This document shows positions 1-9,700 of a stretch of DNA of 64,000 nt, one piece after another. Every line of letters begins with the position of its first letter. Position 1 is the first letter of the stretch. The notes beneath the pieces were generated by a model, which was given only the letters and a program-made list of their open reading frames with translations, was not told where the DNA came from and made no database searches. The stretch is from Cordia subcordata. Lineage: Eukaryota; Streptophyta; Magnoliopsida; Boraginales; Cordiaceae. A program made the position numbers and the translations under genes. The stretch spans positions 6,485,001 to 6,549,000 of the forward strand of contig JAPTOF010000016.1 of the NCBI GenBank assembly GCA_028554755.1, read 5' to 3'.

Positions 1-1321
1 CAAACTATCTATTTTGAAATCTAATACAAGTGGCATTTTTTTTTCTGACAAAAGATATTTAATTGGTAGAGCCCGACTACTAACTAGCAACCCTTAGATA
101 CATGCAACATATATTCTATACTGATCACTAAGTATAAGGTATTCATGTAAAACAGAGAATTAAGATTGAATCTGAATCATGATAAACCCGTATTCGGTCC
201 CGTAAAATTCAAATTACGTTATAATGTTTACACGGATATACTATTATCTTTACAAGGGAGTGACAATGGTTTTCTTCAAACATACATTATCAATAGAATA
301 TTTCTGCATGCGGAAAAATGGAGCCCATTAAAGGTGGGGAACTTTGATAGCATGCTTAGCTAACAAAGAACCCACAAGGTTGTTGGAGTGGGGGACATGT
401 CATTGAACACAAATGGAGTGTTGGGACAACACTTTGCCTTAAGCACGCCAAGCCTCTTTTTTTCCATTGCCTTTTTCACAAGAGATGTCATCATCATCTC
501 ACGCTCCAAATCATTTCCCCCATCCTGCAAGTATGCATAAAAGTAATGCTATAGATTCAGATAAAGAAAAACGCACAGTTCAATGTTTTTTTTCATTAAA
601 AAAAAAATTATCTAGCGTAGCCCCACTACCGAAATAATCTGTGAAGTCCAACCACCAATTAATAAAATTTGAATGCACAACACATCTCTTATACTACGCA
701 TCAAGTAAGTCAAGGACACTCACTCAAATTAGGGTCAAACTCGAAACTCAGGTCATGACCTGCATTAGACTTTAGCTCTTACCACTAAAGCATTCTTGAA
801 AGATAAAAACGTCACAGTTTCTTGACTGTTTCTTTAATTTATATGGGTTGGCTAATTTACAAGCATGGTGTGGTCATGCTCTTTGCTCTGACAAAGATTA
901 AACAAACGTCAAATTCCAGCCCTACAATCATTATGGGATTGTACACTAACTTGACAGCAATCCTTAGATTAATCAAAACATGATCCCGACTGGTTCAAAA
1001 ACTTGCGTATAGCATGAGTTTCATACGTCGGGGATGTTCTTTTTTTGCCTTTTTCTCATCGGAAAAAGGCCTATTCTAGAGAAGTCTTGCATTCATTCTC
1101 CTAGATCATTAGCTATTCTCTCCAACACAAAATCCTGAAAACACACAACTGATCACAGCTACCTGTCTATAGCTTTTTCCATTTGAAACTTCAGATCATT
1201 CTGTGCTTAGAGGTAACGAAAAAGCTGATCAAAACACAGATCAACCCCCCTTCTTTTTAATGTTTAACTCTCGAAAGAGGAGAAGAAACCACACTGTAGA
1301 GATATCAAAGAGCTTCCTTCT
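1..1321. other. Upstream flank of the DUF1191 gene
   Basis: No coding exon is recognised here. A short open frame at 166-363 has no recognisable similarity or splice context. The SINE-like fragment at 596-805 lies inside. The last 200 bases before the ATG at 1322 presumably hold the promoter and 5' leader, but no TATA box could be assigned with confidence. Confidence 0.5.
596..805 (-). repeat. SINE-like tRNA-derived fragment (tentative)
   Basis: Read on the minus strand, this stretch has a box A-like sequence (TTTAGTGGTAAGAGC, near 775-790). About 35-40 bases later comes a box B-like sequence (GAGTTTCGAGTTTGACC, near 735-752). It ends in GGTAGTGGGGCTACG followed by a T-rich tail (about 596-610). 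An internal Pol III promoter plus a short T-rich tail is the layout of plant SINEs. No target-site duplication was established, so the boundaries are approximate and the call is tentative. Confidence 0.35.
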
Positions 1322-2822
1322 ATGGGCTACTCCATTTCTCAAACTTTACTGTTTCTCTCGTTCGCGTCTGCAATAATCATCTCCTTCAAGACTGAAGCTC
1401 AAGGAATAAAATCTTCTCGTCTTCTTGATCTTGTCATCAGAGATTACACATTCAAATCCTATGACAAAAACTTCAGGACTGGCAAATTGCATACGATAAA
1501 TTTACCAGCAAATCTCACAGGCATTAAAGTTGATACCATAAGGTTCAGATGTGGCAGCCTTAGCAGATATGGTGCAAAAGTGAAAGAATTTCATCTCGGG
1601 ATTGGTGTTTCAGTTCATCCATGTGCGGAGAGAGTCTTGATAGTGAGGCAAAATCTTGGATCAAATTGGTCATCTATATACTATGATAACTTTGAGCTGT
1701 CAGGCTATCAGCTTATTTCACCTGTGCTGGGCTTACTGGCTTACAATGCAGGTAGGTATTGTTTTGTTTGGTTTTGACCGTATTTCAAATTAAATCAAAA
1801 CCGATTGGTTTATAATTGAAACAAATTAATTAGTTTTCTAATCATGTATATAATTAATTAAACCAAACCAACATATAAACCAATGTAGATATGCTGGTTT
1901 GGTTTAGTTTGGTTTTGATTTTTTAATTAAAAATAAAATAAAAAAACCAAATGTCATAATAATTAAAAAAAAAACTCAATTTACTCTATATATATATATA
2001 TATATATATATTACAAATTTAATGTCATAGTATTTTACCATTAAAACAAACATAAGTTTAGCTACAATTTGGTGATTAAGGTTTGGAAATATAATCTTGA
2101 GACTAAGGGATATTCCTAAAATACATAAAGTTAAGAATGAAAAGTTAGGCATAGATACAGTTTGATTTGGTTTGTGAATTTATTTTAAACCAAACTAAAC
2201 CAACTGATTTTTATTTAAAATTAACTAGTTGGTATTAATCATATAAAATAATCAAGCCAAACTTTTTTAATTAGTTTAGGTTGCTTTGATATATTTAACC
2301 AACCAATATTCACCCCTAATTGCAGGCGACAGCATAAACTTCAGCATGCCATTTGAGGTCACAATTCAAGCCGGAAAGGACCCCATCAAGATAGACTTCA
2401 GCAACTATACAAGGGATGACAATAGCACCTCGCCTGGGATCATACCCTTGTGTGCGAGCTTCGAGAGCAACGGCAAGGTGACGCTGTCGAACCAGGCGGC
2501 GAAAAACGTCTGCGTTTCGAGAAAGCACGGCCATTTCGGGCTGGTGGTGGAGTCGCCATTGCTGCCATTGAAGAAAAAAGCAAGCAGGTGGAGGATAGCT
2601 GCTGGGTGCTCCATTGGAGCTGCCATTGGTGCGTTTCTGCTAGGCCTTCTGTTAACTGCCATCTTTGTTAAGGTGAAGAAGAAGGCACAAATGGAGGAGT
2701 TGGTGAGAAGGGCTTATGAAGAAGAAGCTCTTCAAGTCTCCATGGTTGGGCATGTGAGAGCTCACACTGCAGCTGTAACTAGGACAGGTCCCATGATTGA
2801 GCATGATTATCATACACCTTGA
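1322..2822 (+). CDS. DUF1191 family single-pass membrane protein, two exons
   Basis: Exons are 1322-1751 and 2326-2822. The intron has a GT donor after CAG and a TTGCAG acceptor, and the split codon rebuilds Gly144. The product is 308 aa. Residues 1 to about 26 form a hydrophobic signal peptide. An extracellular domain follows, with the DUF1191 signatures LLDLVIRDYTF, VDTIRFRCGSLSRYG and the N-terminal end of exon 2. A single membrane helix lies at about residues 234-258 (IAAGCSIGAAIGAFLLGLLL), followed by a basic stop-transfer KVKKK. The cytoplasmic tail contains the family-typical MEELVRRAYEEEALQ. The start is the only Met ahead of the signal peptide. DUF1191 proteins are plant-specific and of unknown biochemical function; a plasma-membrane location with the N-domain outside is inferred from topology only. 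Confidence in the family is high. Confidence 0.9.
1752..2325 (+). repeat. DUF1191 intron made of GGTTTGGTTT-rich repeat
   Basis: The 574-bp intron is extremely AT-rich. It carries repeated GGTTTGGTTT motifs near its left side and the complementary AAACCAAAC motifs toward its right side, plus a (TA)n run at about 1988-2011. This looks like a degenerate foldback or MITE-type insertion filling most of the intron. No terminal repeats or target duplication could be fixed. Confidence 0.35.
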
Positions 2823-4434
2823 TCATCAATTATTATTATTACATCTTCATTCTTCTTGAGCATTTTTTTTTTTTTTTGGTGTAGGATAAATTATAATTGA
2901 ATTTTGCATAGATTATTTTAACAAGGATTAATATTACATCATGGGTTGACCTAATTGTTATATTGTTTTTCTGCTGATCTGATCACTAGCTAGCTCTCTT
3001 GTTGTACCATTCAGTAACCTAATTAGGTTTGAAAGATTTTTTCTCTTTTTTTCCTTTTTTTTTCTCCCTGTGCTTCTTTTTGATGATTTTCTGATCTAAT
3101 CCAATCAGAATTTTATTATCTTGTGGGTGTTGTTAGAAAGACTTTGTTAACCATGCATGGATGATCAGGGTCATGCAGTCTTTTTTTTTTTTTTTCCTTG
3201 GACAATCCTTGGTTGAGGAAAATTCATTTGAGATAATTCGGATATGTAAGACGATTTTTTAGAACACCTATTATAAAGTTTAAATACATGGATACAACGA
3301 AGAGCTTATAAAGGAAAAAATTCTTAACACAAATTTAGTAACGTTATCAAATTCATATAGTCGATTTCACCTAGTAAGATAAGAATTGGTTTTAGTTTGA
3401 TTCTATTTATATCTCTCTTAAATTGAAATTGTTGTTGGTTTTGTTTAGCGACTAAATTGAAATGGTTATAAATTTAGTAAAAATGTGAATTTGTTTGGCT
3501 CCTACTCAAAGCTACTCAAGGCTAATGAAAATTTCCGTCCATTTGGCCGAAACAAATTGCACAACTTTTATCTTTTCCTTCTTTGGGAAATTCTCACAAC
3601 AAGGTGTCCTCCGCGCAACTAATTTTTAGTCGTCCACTTGACAGGAATTAACTATGAACTAAATTTAATTAATAATTTTTATTATAAATTATTATTTTAT
3701 TCTTCATTGATTTAAAGTATGTGTATGTGTTGAAACATGGTGTTATACTATGAAATTTGGTATTAGAGTGAATTTAACGTGATTTTGTTTAAAGATTTTT
3801 CCTTGTCATTAGAAAAGTTGTTAATTAATGAGATTTTCACATTACCTGTCATGAAATACCAAACTGATATTTACCATTATCCACTTTCCAAATTGGTTAT
3901 CCTTATTATCACGTGAATCTAAAGGCAAAAGTAGATTGAAATTGAAAAATAGCCTTCTCCAGTGGCAAAATTCGCAAATTATCTCTTTTTTTCCCAAAAA
4001 AGTAAGCCAAAAACTCTATACAATCACGAAATCAAAGCCTGGAGAAAAGTCTCCCCCTTCTTGTTCTTAGCAACAAACATAAATAACTCTCATGGTAGCT
4101 CACTAAACTCGTGAAAACCCGGTGCATCGATCACTTTGACCCAAGTTTTAAAATTTTCCGTATAACTTCTGAGATCTCTCATTTTTTTCATCAAGAAACT
4201 TAATTGCAAGCAACATACAAATTCGTGAATACCACAAGCAGAGATTCAAATTAATTTTAAGATGTATGTATGGTATTTCGATATTTGACAAATTTTAAGA
4301 AATTCCGATGACTCAAAAAAAAAGGTATTAAAGTAAAACGAGAATAAAATTAAATACTTTTTTAACAAAAATGAGATGAGTATTTTTTACATATAAAACT
4401 TATTTCCTTTCAAGTATTGAGTTATACATCATAT
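2823..4434. other. Spacer after the DUF1191 gene
   Basis: The first part must contain the DUF1191 3' UTR. Beyond that there are only T- and A-rich runs and short open frames without recognisable motifs. Nothing coding is supported. Confidence 0.5.
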
Positions 4435-4725
4435 TTCCAAAATCCATCAGAAATTGCCATTGTTAGATCACAGTAACTTAATGTGGGCCCACAAGTTACT
4501 ACCCCTATTAATTTTACCCCCCCCCCCCCAAGTTACCTAAATTTTCCCGCAAAACCCACTTACCATATCTTATATTTCCCGGGAAATTTAACCGCAAGGC
4601 CCAATTTTTTTTTCACACACAACACACACTCGAATAACAAACCCAAAAAAAAAAAAAGGAAAAAACAAAAGAAAAACAGAAACTTTCTGAATTTTACTGC
4701 AATCATCAGCAATGGACAACCCAAA
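4435..4725 (+). repeat. Duplicated FZR promoter/5' leader (truncated copy)
   Basis: This segment matches 6520-6790, the promoter and 5' leader of the FZR gene, almost throughout, with small indels. Shared landmarks in the same order are GGCCCACAAGTTAC, the E2F-like site, TTTCCCGGGAAA, AACCGCAAGGCCCAA, CACACACAACACACACTCGA and the start context ATGGACAACCC (4712-4722). After that point similarity stops: the copied frame reads only a few codons before a TGA and runs into LINE-like sequence. A C13 run at 4517-4529 is private to this copy. It is a dead partial duplicate, although it still carries the promoter elements. Confidence 0.8.
4542..4586 (+). promoter_or_regulatory. E2F-like sites in the duplicated FZR promoter
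   Basis: TTTTCCCGC at 4542-4550 matches the E2F consensus TTTSSCGC. The palindrome TTTCCCGGGAAA at 4575-4586 is a second E2F-like site. Both lie at the same relative places as the sites in the real FZR promoter. Function is inferred from motif match only. Confidence 0.45.
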
Positions 4726-5215
4726 ATGTTTTATCGGCTGAGGCATACCAATTTTTGGGGCATTAATATCAAAGCTAGTATTGGAAGAGACTCGTCAAAC
4801 TTAAGAGACTTGATGCGTGATTTTGTGTTTTACGACATTGATAATGGAGGTAATACACTCTTTTGGCACCCATTAGCCATTTTGAAGGATGTGAATTGGT
4901 AAGCATGTTATCTTTGCGTTTGGTGGATCCTTTAGAGGGTCTCTTGTTACATTACTCAGGATGGTTGGGCTTGGCCTCACCATGATCTTTTTGCTCATAT
5001 TATTGATCTCAACCTGCGTAATATTGCTCCCAACATTCTTAGGGAGGACACACATTGTTTGGCTGCCGAACTTGTGATGTGTGTGCTTGGTCGAATTATA
5101 AACTGCTTGTAAATTCTCTTCAAGTTGAAGTTACAAAGCTTTTCTTGAAGCAGTTGTGTATTATATATGGAAAGATTTGAATTCTGAGGTGATAGGAATG
5201 GCTGTCACATGCGAA
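4726..5215 (+). pseudogene. LINE (L1-type) ORF2 C-terminal remnant
   Basis: Conceptual translation in broken frames resembles the region after the reverse transcriptase in plant LINE ORF2. The segment LRDLMRDFVFYDIDNGGNTL followed by FWHPL recalls the usual 'G-N-G-x-x-T-x-FW-x-D-x-W' block. Next comes DGWAWPHHDLFAHIIDLNL with an NILRED segment. A final piece like 'FLEAVVYYIW' recalls the conserved 'YxIWRERN' block. Stops and frameshifts separate the blocks, so no function remains. The upstream catalytic RT and endonuclease domains are absent; their place is taken by the duplicated FZR 5' region. The assignment rests on motif memory rather than a search. Confidence 0.5.
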
Positions 5216-5283
5216 GAATAACTATATGTGAATATTTCTTTTGACATGAAAATATGATTATCTCAGGGAAGAAGGCACTCTAA

Positions 5284-6106
5284 GTAGCGTTTGGTTCACG
5301 GAATCATAGAATATTTTTGGAAAAGTGAATTCAGAAATGTAATATTTTCGCACGGAATCATTGAATATTCTTGAGAAAGTGAATTCGTAAGTTGGCAAAA
5401 TAAAAAGCATGTTGCATTCTCGGGAATGCAATATTCCCATAATTTGCTCAATTGCCATTCCCACGCAAAGGAGTGGGAATCCAAAATTCAAAAAATGTGT
5501 AGAGTAATTAAAAAGACAAAAAAAAACCCATATTTAAGAGCCTTAAAAATTAACAATAATAAAAAATAATTAATAAATAATAACAGGCACTTTATCTTAA
5601 AACACGATAAGCACCCCTAGTCTGGGGCGAAACAGGGGTGGCAAAATTGTTGATAAAAATAAAAATAATTAATAATTAATATAAAAATAATAATTAATAA
5701 TAATAATATTTAAAAATTAATGAAAATAAATTTAATAATTAAAAATTAATTATTAATTTGAAAATAATGATGTAAAAACAAATTTAAATAATTAAAAAAT
5801 AAAAATAAAATAATTATAATAAATAATAAGTAATTGATTAATTAAAAATAATTCATCAAATAAAAATTAATAATACAATAATTGAAAATTAATAATTAAT
5901 AAATTAATTAAATAGTTTATTATTTAATTATTAGAAAAAGTTAACTAAATTTAAAAAATTAATATTTAATTAAGTAAATAAGTAAATAAAAGTTAAATAT
6001 TAATTAATTAATTAAAAATCATTGATTAAAAATGAATGTTAATTAATTAATTAAATTAATTTATAGTTAATTAAAAATTAAAACCAAAGAAATAAATAAT
6101 AATAAT

Positions 6107-6166
<60 letters not shown>

Positions 6167-6370
6167 AATTAAGGGACATTTTTGTAAAATAGCTCAAAAT
6201 TTTCGACAATATTAGTTTTTAACCAAATATGACAAGGTAACATCCCTGAGAATATTTTTTATATAACAAATAGTTTTTAGATCATTTGTGGAAATCACAT
6301 TCCCAAGGATCAAATTCCTGAAAATGTGATTCCCGTAAATGATTTTTTATTCTCTAAACCAAACGCTCTC
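5284..6370. mobile_element. AT-rich 1.09-kb MITE-like element, TAA target duplication
   Basis: The left end GTAGCGTTTGGTTCACGGAA and the right end (reverse complement GAGAGCGTTTGGTTTAGAGA) form terminal inverted repeats sharing AGCGTTTGGTT. They are flanked by TAA at 5281-5283 and 6371-6373, a 3-bp target duplication of the PIF/Harbinger (Tourist) kind. Subterminal segments are also inverted: GAATCA/TGATTC-type motifs near both ends. The middle, about 5540-6175, is almost pure A/T with (TAA/TTA)n runs (about 6100-6162) and encodes nothing. It is non-autonomous. Confidence 0.65.
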
Positions 6371-6618
6371 TAAATCTAGGCTAAACACGTATATTTTTAC
6401 AGCATAGGACATTAACTTTGACTCCCTACTCTAATCTCTTTTCTTACTCGTTTATTTTGTAAATCTTTTGATTTTAATGAAAATTGATTACTTATTTTGT
6501 CAAAAACAAAAAGATATTGCTCCAAAAACCCATCAAAAGTTGCCATTTTTAGATCAACGATACCTTAATTTGGCCCACAAGTTACCCACCCCCATTAATT
6601 TTACCCCCAGTTACCCAA

Positions 6619-6662
6619 TTTTCGCGCAAAACACTCACCATATTTTATATTTCCCGGGAAAT
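6619..6662 (+). promoter_or_regulatory. E2F-like sites in the FZR promoter
   Basis: TTTTCGCGCAAAA at 6619-6631 contains TTTCGCGC, a match to the E2F consensus TTTSSCGC. TTTCCCGGGAAA at 6651-6662 is a perfect palindrome of the same type. They lie 110-160 bp upstream of the FZR start codon, and both positions are kept in the duplicated copy at 4435-4725. Established knowledge: in Arabidopsis the atypical E2F DEL1/E2Fe represses CCS52A2 through such a site. The same control here is inference. Confidence 0.55.
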
Positions 6663-6775
6663 TTAACCGCAAGGCCCAACTTTCTGTCTCACACACAACA
6701 CACACTCGAAAAAACAAACCAAAAAAACCAAAAGAAAAACAAATCTCTCTGTGAATTTTACTTCAATCATCAACG

Positions 6776-9700
6776 ATGGACAACCCAATCTCACCCACCC
6801 CCAAAACCCCATCGCGAACCATCTACAGCGACCGCTTCATCCCCAGCAGATCCTCTTCAAATTTCGCCCTCTTCGACATCTCACCACCACCCCCCACCAC
6901 CAACACCACCACCTCCGGCGCCGGCGCCACCACCACAGGTGCCGCTTCTTCTGATGATTCCAACAATGCTTATAACACCCTTTTGCGTGCCGCTCTCTTT
7001 GGCCCCGACTCTTGCCCTCTTGTGCCGCCGTTAACTCCAGCTAAATTTGCTAACAGCAATTCCAAATATTTGCAGTTTACTCCTCCGAATTTCAATATTT
7101 TCAAGTACAAGACCGAGACTAAAAGGTCTTTGCATTCTTTGTCCCCTTTTGCTTTTGATGATCAGCTGCCTGGGATCAGTCCTAGCCCTGTTAAAGCTCC
7201 CAGAAAAGTCCCCAGATCGCCTTACAAGGTAAATCTTTTACTTTGTTATTCTTTTAAACCTTTTTCTTTCTTTTTTGGTTTTCTTGGAATTTATTCGTTC
7301 TGATTTCTTTAATTTTTTTAAAAGTTGTAATTTCTGTAGTTCTATGGTTTTATTTGGTGATTTGGAGATCCGGGTTTGTGTTTGTGTTGGAATCTTTGAC
7401 GCCGCATTATGATTTGTGGTTTTTGCTTTTTAATTGTCTTTTAGGTTTTCTTGGATTTGTTTTTTGATTTATTGCGTTTGGCTTCTGTAATTTTTGTTAT
7501 AAAGTTCTAAATTTTAGTGAACTTTTGGGTCTGGTTGGTGATTTGGTGATCTGGGTTTGTCTTAGAATTTTGAGTACTGCATTATAATAGCCAGCTCTTC
7601 GTCAGTGGGACTGCCCTGGTATTTCCTGTGCAACTCTTCTTCTTCGTTTTTTCCTTCGGAGTGTGGTGTAATGTTGCTGTGTTTGTTATTCTTTAGGTGA
7701 TTTTCTGGTTTGGTGTAGTGATGGCTAATAGGTTTTGGTTTCTAGACTTCTGTGTGATTTGGATTGTTTAAATTTATTGTTGTTTTTCTTTGTGCATCTT
7801 TGGCTAGGTTCTGGATGCACCAGCATTGCAGGATGATTTTTATCTGAATCTTGTGGACTGGTCTTCCCAAAATGTTTTGGCTGTGGGATTGGGGAACTGT
7901 GTTTATTTATGGCATGCTTCAAGTAGTAAGGTGAGTTTTTCTTTGTATATTCATGCAATGATCGAGTTTTCTATACCAAAGAATGTATTTTTTATAATTT
8001 GAAATTTTGAATTTGTACATGCGTTTGGTCTGCAGGTGGTAAAGCTGTGTGATTTGGGAATTGATGATAGTGTTTGTTCAGTTGGCTGGGCACAGCGTGG
8101 AACACATCTTGCTGTTGGAACTAGCAATGGCAAACTCCAAGTATGACATGATAATTTGACTGGGCTTATTATCCTATCTATTAAACAAATGTATCATATC
8201 ACTACATCAAAGTTGTTTATTTGTGGTAATCTGCTCTTTGTTTTTCCATAGTTATACAGATTCTTAACGGCTAGGTTTTCATTGCTAAAGATCTAATCAT
8301 GTTTATGCCCATCTATAACAGAACGGAATTTCTTGTCTAATTACTAATGTTTGACATTAATTTCTCATTCTACAGTTTATCCTTTTCCACTTTTTATAAT
8401 CATAAAGCTAGAGTTCCCCTGATGAGCTAGAATTATATGAAACTCAAAGAATTTAGTTTGCCATTGCTTTTCTAAAAGTTCTTTCCTTGCAATACCATCA
8501 TGGCCTTTCTTTTGTGAGTTATGGTTGGTTGAGTTGTGCAGCAGAGAAGAAATATGTATAGATATTCACTAAGCCTAGGATTAGGAAATACCTTGTTATT
8601 TGTAAAACCTCCTGTGGGATATTGTGGAAGCTAATTGAATAAAATTGAACTGCTGAAGTGCATTTTGGATATTGGATGTGATTTTCGACTGTCTCTGAAT
8701 CATTATCAAGTCAACCAAATAGAGAAGAGGCAAATCTTTCTTCTATAGGTAGCTTGCAGATAGTTCTTAAATATGAGGAAGACAAGGTTATATATGGATT
8801 TCCAAAAATGAGAAGTTGATATTTCAGCACAAAATTGCACTCATGATACATTTCAATGCATCACAGAAGCTAAAAATGAGGAGCTAAATTTTTCTGGCAT
8901 GCAGTATAACCATGTATTTCCAATAGTGAGACTTTAAATATATGTTGATGCTGAGACTCAACCAAACTTTTGAATTATAAAGCTTCTATTGACAGATCAG
9001 ATCACTAGAAAAAATAAAAACCCATAAGAACAGCGGAGAATTGCAAATAGCTGGTAAAATGACCTTGTAAGTCAAGAAACAAAACCATGTGTGATTGAGA
9101 TTATGCTTTCATACTGAAGCGACAGGAAATTTTAGTTTCACTTTTTAGATTGTAGAATGTCCCTTTTCTGGCATACTTCAAGCAAATGTTCAGCTAAAGA
9201 ATCAACCTGTCTTTGATAGTAGATGTCGAAGGCATATTCTTTGGAGTTTCTCCTGGATATCTATGACTAGATATCTAGTTATTTAGCTTCTGCTCATCAG
9301 CTCTTGTGTAATCACAAGAGGCCCAGTCAAAGCTTAAGTCTCCAAACTTGCTTTTAAACTATCTAACAGATTTTTTAAACATTGTTTGATGTAGATATGG
9401 GATGCCTCTCGCTGCAAGAGGATAAGAACAATGGAGGGGCATCGATTGCGGGTTGGAGCCCTTGCCTGGAGTTCATCTCTACTGTCTTCAGGAAGCCGGG
9501 ACAAGAGTATTCTTCAGCGTGATATAAGAGCTCAGGAGGATCATGTTAGTAAGCTAAGTGGACACAAGTCAGAGGTCAGCTCCCTTCTCAAATCTGCTTA
9601 GTTAATGGTCTTAATGTACTGAAAGTGTCTTGTTCTACTAATTGTGCTTTCTGGACTATTTTTCATTTTGTTTCTCTAATTTTATTTTCATTAGTCTAAA

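Noticed and set aside
2316..2671. Open frames on both strands overlapping DUF1191 exon 2
   Set aside because: They overlap a well-supported exon in other frames and show no motifs; the frame joined to exon 1 by consensus splice sites explains the locus.
4483..4902. 139-residue open frame starting MGPQVTTP
   Set aside because: It is a read-through of the duplicated FZR leader into LINE remnants; its first part is the translation of a promoter/5' UTR.
6468..7034. 188-residue open frame across the FZR leader
   Set aside because: It overlaps the true FZR exon 1 in another frame; the Pro/His/Thr-rich composition reflects CACCACC-type repeats of exon 1.
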